Positions 38,675 to 49,200 of a DNA stretch of 64,000 nucleotides are shown here, in pieces (within the stretch, counting starts at the first letter, position 1; each line of letters begins with the position of its first letter). This stretch comes from Tubiluchus corallicola (lineage: Eukaryota; Priapulida; Priapulimorpha; Priapulimorphida; Tubiluchidae): positions 253,501 to 317,500 of the forward strand of contig JAQGDQ010000062.1 in assembly GCA_030141605.1 (NCBI GenBank). Reading direction: 5' to 3'. Position numbers and translations under genes: made by a program. The notes under the pieces were generated by a model, which saw only the letters and a list, made by a program, of their open reading frames with translations, was not told the origin of the DNA and did no database searches.

Positions 38675-39644
38675 CAAAGTTAGAATGCATCTTTTTGTAG
38701 AGTTTGTATACTATTACAGGCAGTGTATAAAACTTAGACATTTTATGAAATTCTTAGGCATTTGATATCATATCTATGCATTTTCAAGGAAAGTGTGAAA
38801 TAAATCTTTTCCTGCGACAATTTCATACTTAATCTAGACGTTTTTGCACAATATCTAGGCTCTGTACAACATGCAAATGCAACTACTAAGTCAGCAACAT
38901 TGCGTGTTTGAAAGAGCCGACATCCAGAGTATCAACTCCACAATTATGATACACTACATTCGCTTGTCATGACATGTCGTCAGAATGAGCGAGACCAAAC
39001 TTTCTCATCAGATTCTCTTTAGTAAATTCACGACTGGCAAAAGACCAAGTGGATGCCCTCTTTGTCGCTAGAAAACCACGCTCTAACAAGCAAAGCAAAC
39101 AGGTATCAAACTTAAAACATTCAACATTCAAAAATCAAACTCAGGAGTGTACCAGCTGGCATCCGGACCATTCACAATGAAACCCAGTATTTCGAGAAAG
39201 AAAGGAAGAGGAGAGCAACAGTTCAAGGTGAACACTCGACAAGCTCAACAGTGCCCTCTGCCAATTCTCGAATGATGTCTGTGTCGCTGAATATTTCATG
39301 CAAGAACTGCTCATGGTCAGCGAAGCGAATGAACATTTTTTAACACAAATTTGCGAGCATGACATTTTCATACATTCCTAAATTTTATTTTGGCATTACA
39401 TACTACAAAATGCTTTGGAAAAGTGCATCCTAAATCTAGAAATTATACAGTTCGTCTAACTCTATAATGCGTGCGAAAGTGAAGAAATTATTTGAAATAC
39501 TTTATCTGGTTTGTTTTGACGCTCCATAAACGTCTAAGCATTCTATAGAATGCTCGGCTCACACTTCAACTTGTAACATATGCACAAATAATTTGTAAAA
39601 AAAATCAATTTTCTAATTCATGGTTTTCTTTAACTTTTGCAGTA

Positions 39645-40455
39645 AGTTGCTTGTCTGTCTTAGCGCTGTGTCGTAGTGTCTTAGTCTTGTTGTTTATCTT
39701 AGCGCTGTGTTGTAGTGTCTCAGTCTTGTTGTTTATCTTAGCGCTGTGTCGTAGTGTCTTAGTCTTGGTTGTTTATCTTAGCGCTGTGTCGTAGTGTCTT
39801 AGTCTTGTTGTTTATCTTAGCGCTGTGTCGTAGTGTCTTAGTCTTGTTGTTTATCTTAGCGCTGTGTCGTAGTGTCTTAGTCTTGTTGTTTATCTTAGCG
39901 CTGTGTCGTAGTGTCTTAGTCTTGTTGTTTATCTTAGCGCTGTGTTGTAGTGTCTCAGTCTTGTTGTTTATCTTAGCGCTGTGTCGTAGTGTCTTAGTCT
40001 TGGTTGTTTATCTTAGCGCTGTGTCGTAGTGTCTTAGTCTTGTTGTTTATCTTAGCGCTGTGTCGTAGTGTCTTAGTCTTGTTGTTTATCTTAGCGCTGT
40101 GTCGTAGTGTCTTAGTCTTGTTGTTTATCTTAGCGCTGTGTCGTAGTGTCTTAGTCTTGTTGTTTATCTTAGCGCTGTGTCGTAGTGTCTTAGTCTTGTT
40201 GTTTATCTTAGCGCTGTGTCGTAGTGTCTTAGTCTTGTTGTTTATCTTAGCGCTGTGTCGTAGTGTCTTAGTCTTGTTGTTTATCTTAGCGCTGTGTCGT
40301 AGTGTCTTAGTCTTGTTGTTTATCTTAGCGCTGTGTCGTAGTGTCTTAGTCTTGTTGTTTATCTTAGCGCTGTGTCGTAGTGTCTTAGTCTTGTTGTTTA
40401 TCTTAGCGCTGTGTCGTAGTGTCTTAGTCTTGTTGTTTATCTTAGCGCTGTGTGT
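39645..40455. repeat. Homogeneous 39-bp minisatellite, about 20 copies
   Basis: The unit begins TTGTTGTTTATCTTAGCGCT and ends GTGTCGTAGTGTCTTAGTC. Copies are nearly identical. Variant units (TTGGTTG insertion, GTCTCAGTC) recur about 235 bases apart, showing a higher-order duplication. The two long open frames are 13-residue repeats from a 39-base period, not proteins. It lies about 1.4 kb past the collagen stop. Confidence 0.92.
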
Positions 40456-41303
40456 TTTACTAATTTTTCTCTCTACACTTTTTCAGACAAATAGTTTGGA
40501 GATTCTGTTTGATGCTGTTTAGCAAGCTTTTGTTTACAGTTGTGCCTATGTAGACCTGTTTCTGTTAATTACGCAGCTACATTTGAAATACTAATTGTGA
40601 AAAGTTGTAATTAAGTTTTTCTAATCGGATCCACATGAGTCATTAATTCGAAATAGTGACGTTAGCTGATCTGTTATTGAGCCATGTGAAAACGAAAACT
40701 TTCTTGGCCAAAGGATAACAGAGATGGATATATTAACACTAGAAGATATTTGTTATTTTAGAGCAAATAAGCTATGCCGAAAATTCTGTTATTGTAGTAA
40801 TGCTGTAGAACACGCCTGTTTAATTGTTACTGTAAAAGCTTCTACCTGGTGGCGCCTTCATAACTATAACCTACATCGCCCCTTTCTCATTTAAATTAAT
40901 GCAAAAATTCTTCAGCCACAGTTCGATATCAGTATTGAGGCACTTTCATAACACCCAAGTTAGCGTAATGTAATTTACAAGAAAGGGGAGTGTAAAATTT
41001 AAATAGTGAATGCTTGGATGTAAAACAACGTAAACAATGACTTCAAGTGTAAGAAAGTGTAAGAGTTGGAAGATAAAACGTAGTATATTTAAAAATATTA
41101 TTGATAAGCTAATCAATGTTGCCTTGATTGAAGCCAGCGTGGAATGCTAGTTTTATGTAATGCTGTCCTTTTTGTGTAAGTGAATAACTGTTTTAACCAT
41201 GATGTCTTTACTAATTTGTGTAAATATAGTAATATATCGCTAGTAACGAATAGCCTCTGATTAACTGCATTTACAAAGGTAAGCATCTAGGTCAGCTCTG
41301 CTA

Positions 41304-41545
41304 GGTTAGACCATTAGTTCAAATGGTAGAGTACCTGTGCGTGGAAGAAGGAGGTCTCACTTCAAATCACGTTTGGTCCACAATTTTTATGTGCCTCCTT
41401 CGCGTGATGGTCTTCTTAACATGTGGTGATGACCGATTGTATACTAGTAGTGTGAGATCTCAGAGCAGCTATGTTATATTGAGTTAGTAGTTCAAGTGGC
41501 AGAGCATGTACCACGAAAACACAGGTTCTGGGTTGACTCACAAAT
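41304..41545 (+). repeat. Two tandem tRNA-like segments, SINE candidate
   Basis: At 41304-41380 a D-arm-like TTAGTTCAAATGGTAGAGTA is followed by a weak B box (ACTTCAAATCA). At 41478-41545 a second D-arm-like TAGTAGTTCAAGTGGCAGAG is followed by GGGTTGACTCA. Neither folds as an intact tRNA. Confidence 0.4.
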
Positions 41546-42089
41546 ACTCTGAACTTTTAGCTTTTTTCTGGTTTTATTCAACATTAAAAATATTTTTACG
41601 TAAAACGTATTCACTTCCATAGGCGTCTTTTTACTATATGCTGCATAGCACAGTTTTGTCTCACCGAAGAGGGCTAACCATTTTGAATTTTTAATTTCCA
41701 TTTTAAATTAGTGGATTCAGTATTTCAAGTTATAATGCTGTTGCTTAAGGTTAGCTAAGGTTGCTACAATTTAATTCATTTAAATATGTATGTATGTGAC
41801 GCCGTGTAATAATTAAGTCAGGACGTTAGGAAATCAGAGTACTGTGTTCATGGTTCCCGAGCGTTTCCGTCACTTTTATATGCTAAATTTACAAGATAAT
41901 CATTTATTTGTTGTGTAGGATACGCGAATTCGTGTCACTGGCGCAACACTTGTGTACACGTGCAAATTATTTAATCAGAACGAAAACGGAACTAAAAACT
42001 AATATTTAGATTTAGAATTTAATCAGTAAAACAATGATAGCAAAATTGAACTGATAACAATTTCGAACAATACCTAATTCCCCCAAAAG

Positions 42090-42510
42090 TAACGTTGGCC
42101 TGCTACGCTTCTGTCTCTCATCAGGCTTTTGGATCTATCGGTCTTGAGTCTCCAACCATACCACATCAGCTTTTCTTCTCCAGCAGTCAGCCACGTCCTC
42201 GCCAGCAACTCTTTGCCAATGGTCACCAATCCAGCCTCTGCATGGACCACGGTTTAAAACTACTCCAGCAATCCAGCGGTTGAACTCGTACCTGGTTGCC
42301 TCGGGATTGAACTCTTGCCTGGTTGCCTCAGACTCCCAGTAATAAAGCCAGATATCGTCCTTTTGCAGGGTGCCAAACAGAACCTTCAGTTCAGACGAAC
42401 AGACAGACCATTGGTCCAGATAGAACTGGTCCTCGACCGGTTTTCCACTACTATTCAGCGAGAATCTAAGTCCTATTCTGCAGGTAGAAATATGGTTACC
42501 AAACACTTGC
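42090..42510. other. GC-richer stretch of unknown origin
   Basis: Base composition is visibly richer in GC than its surroundings, and open frames run on both strands (a 123-residue frame on the minus strand, 42506 to 42135). It contains a direct repeat around ACCTGGTTGCCTCGGGA / GCCTGGTTGCCTCAGA. No family recognised; possibly a mobile-element fragment. Confidence 0.35.
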
Positions 42511-43504
42511 TTCTTGGAATGTCAAGACAGTGTCATCACAGCAAACAACGAATAAACAAAATTAGACAAAACCACTGTCTTTGTGATAAAACATCTCACT
42601 GCATACGAGTGCCATCAAAGACAGGTTCACACCAAACTTGGTGTTCAGCCATATAAAATAACCTCAGGATGTGGACTAACCAGTAAAACTCCACTAACCT
42701 GCAACTTCGACAGTCAGAACATAACTAGTGTAAAACACGAACTCTGTATTAAGATCTCAAAAACAGGTTGAAGCCATTTGGTATTCGAATTTTCAGGTAA
42801 CCTAATTACAGGTACGCAGAGAAATGAGCGGCCAGAGCCATCTAGTGTCAAAGTCTTACAAAGACACCCAATGTAATATAAGTTTAATAAACAGTGCAAT
42901 AAATCAATAAAATAATTAGATCATTAATTATGCATACAACGTCATACGAAAGATATATCAAAATAGGTGTTGCGACAATGATGGGTGGTATAACCGATCA
43001 TCACAGATGTCCTATATGCTTTATTAATTTTTATTAATAATGAATCACTGCTGAATGACTTGCTACCCCATAAGTATGTCTAGTGAAATTGCAACAGCAA
43101 TGAAGTATTACTCGTAGAATGACAAAACAAATTAATAAAACTTAAAGTTTCAATTAGAAAATTTGAAAAATATGGAAAACACAAAACTATGAAAAACTGT
43201 AAAATCTTCTGAAATGCCAAAGCACTCTATAATATCCTAACCTAAATAAGTATTGCATTCACACTTGCAATGAGTGCTGTAATGGGAAGCTAAAGTTAAA
43301 ATGCCACAGTTAACAAACTTTCCACGCAATATACATAAATAAAAGAAAAGTTTAATGTAAACATTAGATTAATTTTGATTTTTTGACGTTGCATCTAGCT
43401 GCATTTTCGCAGCCAAATGAATCACAACTGCACTTTGTTAAGACTGGCACCCATTGCACTGTCGAAGTGTACTCCAATTTAAATACTTACTGCACTATTT
43501 CTAG

Positions 43505-43850
43505 CTACAACTGGCTAAATGATACACTGGCTAAATGATACACTGGCGAAATGATATACTGGCGAAATGATACACTGGCGAAATGATATACTGGCGAAAT
43601 GATGGACGGGCGAAATGATAGACTGGTGAAACAATAGACTGGTGAAACAACAGACTGGTGAAACAATAGACTGGTGAAACAACAGACTGGTGAAACAACA
43701 GACTGGTGAAACAATAGACTGGTGAAACAACAGACTGGTGAAACAATAGACTGGTGAAACAACAGACTGGTGAAACAATAGACTGGTGAAACAACAGACT
43801 GGTGAAACAATAGACTGGTGATATGTAACTCTGGCGAAATGCTGGAGAAG
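43505..43850. repeat. 16-bp minisatellite, about 21 copies
   Basis: Units ACTGGCGAAATGATAC and AGACTGGTGAAACAAC. The period is not a multiple of three, so three minus-strand frames show the same 16-residue repeat; none is a gene. Confidence 0.9.
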
Positions 43851-44125
43851 TGGGTGATCACCGTTTTGATACACCAGTTGCGCCTAATCGCGGGCCCTAA
43901 TAGCCGTAAACAGAATGACGTGCACATAATGAACATGTACTAATGATGAAATGAGTAAGTAAATTTTTTAAAATCAAGCCTGACCAATAAAAGAAAGTGT
44001 TAAAATGTCGTTGTCGTAAGCATGAATTTTAATCATGGTCATTCCAACTGCGCCAAATAATATTATTCTATAATCGCTTAAGTGCAAAACTCTTTTTGAT
44101 GTAAATCAAAGACGCGCTCTTAATT

Positions 44126-44215
44126 GAGCCTGCTTGTTCGTTAAATGATAGAGAATTTTCATGGCATGTAGGACATAGGGCTTGTAAGGCAAGTTTCTTT
44201 GTTCAAATTCGGTTC
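44126..44215 (+). repeat. Weak tRNA-like segment, SINE candidate
   Basis: TTAAATGATAGAG resembles a D arm, and GTTCAAATTCGG resembles a T-arm; the intervening part is too long for a tRNA. Confidence 0.3.
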
Positions 44216-46059
44216 TAAACTCTGCCGAGTTTGACTTAAAAATATGAATAACTGTGGACACCCGTTCATAAAACTGTTACAATTGTAAATAATTAACTGG
44301 TTGCTGAAAGGTGTCAATCATGCACATTACAGAGCTACAGTGTGTGAGCACGAATGCTTAGTTTAATATCTATGACCAGGTTTCGACTTTTTAGCTGGAT
44401 GGCCGACGTATGGCAAAGCGTCTAGTTTCTCTGCACTATTGCTCGTTTAAACAGTGAATTAACCTTATGAAATTTTTCCCTGGTTAAGAATTTTCTAGCA
44501 CGTAGACCATGCGGAAAACCAGGTATAGTTAATTTATCAAGGTTGACGTTAATGAACAGTTCAATACCCGGGTCATTTTACTGAGTAAGGTCATTAACAT
44601 TAACATGTCGAAAAACAGTTTTGTTTAGAACCTCTACATTAAGAGTGACGTTTCCTGCTTTCCGTTTTACCGCTGGAAATTCGATCGCGTACAGGTCTTT
44701 AAAAACTATCACACTATTTGTTTGGTTTGTTATCTACTGGTTTCTCTGCTCTTAGCTAACAGCAAATAGGTGAGTGCTAAACAAAAATCTCATAAATCTA
44801 TAAATTGTTTAATAATTATAATTAATTTGCTTGACTGAGTGTGTACTCTTAGCTAACAGCGATAAGTGAGTGTTATCAAAAATCTAATAAAACTACGAAT
44901 TAATTAATAATCATGATTGTTTGACTGAGTGTATAATTATTTTTGCCCCATCATTTCAGTGCAATGTAAAATAACAATAATTATCACGTCGATGGTACAT
45001 TTTGTATTATACAGTAGGCGCCGTGTACTAGACGGTTAATAGAATCAGTTGCCTAACTGACTTCAAGACATCAGGTACTGGCTACTCCTATCCAAATGTA
45101 TGAAAGAACTCGGCAATTGACTTACAACATTCTTACCACATGTGCCTAAATATGTAAGATACTTTTGTGTGACGAATTCACATATTTTCCTTTTGTGCAC
45201 TACATTGTAAGTATAAACAATCATGTTATGCACGGATTTGTTTGTTATTATGTACATTTATCACGCGCTGATATGCCAGTACAGCGGTTTTGCTTTGAAT
45301 CTGTCACCCCCTGCAATTAACAACGTTGTTTCGGTTGCTGTACTAAAATTGAAAGGCTTATAAAAATAAAAATAGAACGTAGTACTAGAAGGCATTTTCG
45401 AAACAACGTACGTTCCTCAGTAAAAGTGAACGTGCGTTTACTTGTACTATATTTCCTGTACTAAACAGTTTATGAAAAAGATTCAAAAGCCTGTCAAATG
45501 TGGTCCAAATCATTAAAACAGGTAAAAACCGACTGCGCCGAAATTTGCGCACTGCAATGAAAATTCCAACGGCATAGTCCAGTGAATACTGCAAAAGTTT
45601 ATTTTACACCAGAATTGCCTAACGATAATACTGCAACAAAAGCTAAAATAAATTTTAAAATATTATTATAATACATTAATACATGTATTATAAAAAATAA
45701 GTTATATATATATATATACCTATATATAACAAACCTAAATGCAGCAGAGATGGAGTTAAATTAGCCAAACGAACGATTTTTCGTCTTAGTAGCAAGATCC
45801 AGAATTAAGTAAATTAAAACAAATTTTCTCCACACAAAATTTCAGCCAAATTTTATATATACTTTTCGTGTTATTTCAACTCATTTGGAGTTAAAAAGTT
45901 GGAAAAGTGTGAGGACGGGCGTGAATAAATAACTGAATAACGAATTTCTTCTAAGACCAGAGCTCACGATCGCGAAATTTAAAAATTTTCTGTTTAAATT
46001 TTTATATTTCTTGTCTTTTTTCTCAAGTACGACAATTGTCTGCAGCATGGTTTGGGTGA

Positions 46060-46115
46060 TTCAGATTTGAACCCTTGGCCGCCTCCGCAACAATATGGTA
46101 TCGCTGTCATTCGTA
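46060..46115 (-). repeat. Weak tRNA-like segment (minus)
   Basis: On the minus strand GGGTTCAAATCTG looks like a B box, with little of the rest of a tRNA. It lies 120 bases before the second gene's first exon. Confidence 0.25.
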
Positions 46116-46200
46116 ATTTTTTTAGTTTCTTTCCTTAAGTTGGCTTGTCTCATTTAGGTGAAGCCCTGATTATTTGGAAACTGTTAAATATAGGAATTTG

Positions 46201-46237
46201 TGCTTATTTTAGGCGTGTGTAGCACACCGAACAAAGA
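46201..46237 (+). promoter_or_regulatory. Splice acceptor and short leader before the second gene's ATG
   Basis: ATTTTAG ends at 46212, 25 bases before the ATG at 46238. It mirrors the arrangement at the collagen gene, so the first coding exon of each gene probably follows a 5' intron or a trans-splice acceptor. Confidence 0.45.
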
Positions 46238-49200
46238 ATGGACGGGAACAGTGTAGGCCTACGTTGGACAATCAACTGTCTGCTATTAGTCTTATTATTT
46301 ACCTCTGTTGCTTCTCAGAAAAGTGGGCCTACTGCTGACAGAGACGACCTAGCTAGTCCAGTCGGTTAGTACTCTAATATCTGCTTATTTTTTTTATAAA
46401 ATGATGAGTCTTTAACGTATAATTAAAGTAAAGTAAAGTACAAGTAAAGTTTTTCTGTAAACTTGTAACTATAGCCGATCTGCATTTAATTTCTTGCAAT
46501 GTAAAATGCAAAAATATTGTGGTAAACTGGTCATTTTACATTCCAGTTTTTTCCGGCTTTGAGTTATTGCAAAGTCTCGAACACTTGCATGATGAATAAA
46601 ATATCAAAATTAAATGCTACCCATTTTAAATTGAAATGTCTGTACTGTGATAAAGCCTTCAGGCTTTGGAATTTCCGATCACTGATTTTTAAAATTCAAT
46701 TTTTAAGCATCGATTTATAACAAAGAAACCAAAGATAGACCTAAATCTGTCAAATTCATTTTTAAAATATATTTAATGTATTATTTGTACAGATGAAGAG
46801 TGTTGCTGACAAACTTCGCTATCAGTAGTTTTGTAACAAAAAATATCTGTCCTGTCTTACCAATCTATCTGCCCGTCAGTCTGGTTACCTATCCGTCTAT
46901 TTGTCATCCATCCAATCATCCGTTCGCCTGCCTGTCTAATTGCTGCCTGCCTAACTTTCTACTCAGTTACGTACCTTCTTATACCTGCCTACCTATCTAC
47001 TTGTTTATCTATCTATCAATCATTATCGAAAGAGTAACTGAAGTTGCATCGATACAAAACAAATCTTCCAATTTAATTGCTTTTCGTTAGATTGTTTTAA
47101 ATATGCATATGGTTTCGTTAACGGAACCTCTCCATGCATCCGTTACTCATTTTATTGTTATGTTTGCACGGCGAGGAGAATATCTACATCTTACTCATCG
47201 AATTCTGTTTGTACATTTTGAAACTGCGCTTCGCAAGTAAAATCCATACTGAGAATTCGCAAAGCGATATTATAGCATCATAAATGTATATTACAAATAT
47301 AGTATCATATATAAATATTGCCAAATTATTCGCAGTTTTCAAACTCGTAATGATGCTATAATATTACTTTGTGAATTCTCAGTATGGGTTTTACTTCTGA
47401 CGCGCGGTTAGACTATTTCGCACAGTGTTAGACTATTTCGCGCAAGTAATATACAATTGGGCAGAATTTTTGTTTTTTGAGCTCTATTTTTCTACTGAAA
47501 ATTTCTGTATCATAAGCAATAATTTATCAAGATCAGTCCAGGACTATGAGAACGAATTAAACCCATCTTTTATTTCGATCTGCTGTCTGCTTGATACTTG
47601 CTTTTTGCTATTCAGTTCATAATCAAAGAAAGGTCTGGTAATGAAATTAATTAGGTAGAACTGTTAAGTAAGTAAGTAAGTAGGTGGGTAAGTAAAATTT
47701 ATTTCAAACTAAAAGTTCATAGAACACACGTAATACATGTACGCGTAAAATTTACATAAAAATAATTACAAAGAACTTGTTCTTGGCAAACTGCTCGAAC
47801 TCGTTTGTAACTTATTTTTAAAATTTTATTTTAATTCGAAGTAGTATCATGATTGTATGGAAAAAATTATAACAGCAATATGTTTCGTATCAAAACCAGA
47901 ACTCCATCGCCAACCTGTTTAGGTATAGAGAAAATAGAGAGAAGTCAGCCATGACGTCACATTCATACCTTATTTCTGGTATAAAGTTTAAATTACTGGC
48001 CTACTACAGTACACATTTTTTTAACATTTCCCAGCCCCACATTGAAGTTTAATTATTACAGTTCAATGTGCAACTTGTTTAACAAATATTTTGCCTCATA
48101 GCAAATGAAAATTTACCTGATTTCTAGGCAAACATTCTATGCTTAATGTTACATGTTTATGATAGCAAAAATTTTCTCAATAAACTATTTGTAACGAAAA
48201 AATATTACAAACGCTGCTTAAAACATGGTTTTAAATTCCATTTTCTAAATTTAACAAAAATTAGCTAGCTGCTTATGACAATGAAATAAATAAAATTAGT
48301 TTACTTCTACTTTAATATAACATGAGTAAGTATTAAGATATAAGACAATTATCTAAACTATGCAAAACTAAGCTTAATTAAATTCTATCGGGCGTAGCTT
48401 ATTGGCTGATCTACGTAGAATTTTCTTGCCGGTTAGGACATTCAACGGCACGTACTAATCCGTCACTTCCTGGATAGGTGCCCACAATGCGTCCGAGTTT
48501 CCTTTCTCGTCTAGGTGTATTCTTGTCTATTATTAGTACAGTATCGTCCACTTTCAAGTTTGGGGCATCTGAGAACCACTTTTTTCTTGAACCCAATAAT
48601 GGCAAGTCTTTGCCAGAAATGTGAAATGAGTTCCTGAACACGTCTCCATCTTTTTCTCGGATGAAATGGCGCTTTGTCCGCGGATTCTGGTGCAATATCA
48701 CCTCCGATTTGTCCCTGTAAAAAGTGGTTTGGAGTGATGATTGGCTCGTCTCGTGGATCGTCGCTAGGTGGTGTTAGTGGCCGTCAGTTTATCAAACTTT
48801 CTGCTCCTACTATTGCCGTATGTAATTCTTCATTGTCGACATCAGCATTGCCAAAAACAGCTGAAATGGCACGTTTCGCTGATTTAATTAGTGACTCGAA
48901 TACTCCATCAAAATGTGGTGCCTCAGGTGGATCCCAAATCCACTCAACTCCGCTATTAGGTAACCTGCGTTACATCATCTCCTGGTCAGAGGCTGACACT
49001 AATTCTCGGACTTCTTTTTCTCCTGCTGTGAATTGTAGCATTGTCAAGCAAAACTTTCTTTGCCCATCCTCGTCGTGGCACCATTCTAGTAAATGCGTCC
49101 AAGAATGCATCTGTATCAAACTTTTAGCCATTTCTAAATGTACGGCCAGAGTTTGTAGACAGGTGAATAAACACAAATATCTCTTTACTCGTATTTTTCC

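Larger units (their letters stand above)
38256..46200. other. Intergenic region between the collagen and second gene
   Basis: No convincing coding exon. It contains the 39-bp minisatellite, tRNA-like segments, the GC-rich stretch at 42090 and the 16-bp minisatellite. The remainder is AT-rich. Confidence 0.6.

Noticed and set aside
39769-40522. Two frames with repeated LFILALCRSVLVL, resembling membrane proteins
   Set aside because: Translation of the 39-bp tandem array; no splice or start context, and the frame breaks where a unit has one extra base.
43505-43936. Minus-strand frames with VVSPVCCFTSLLFHQS-type repeats
   Set aside because: The same peptide appears in all three frames because the unit is 16 bases; an array artefact.
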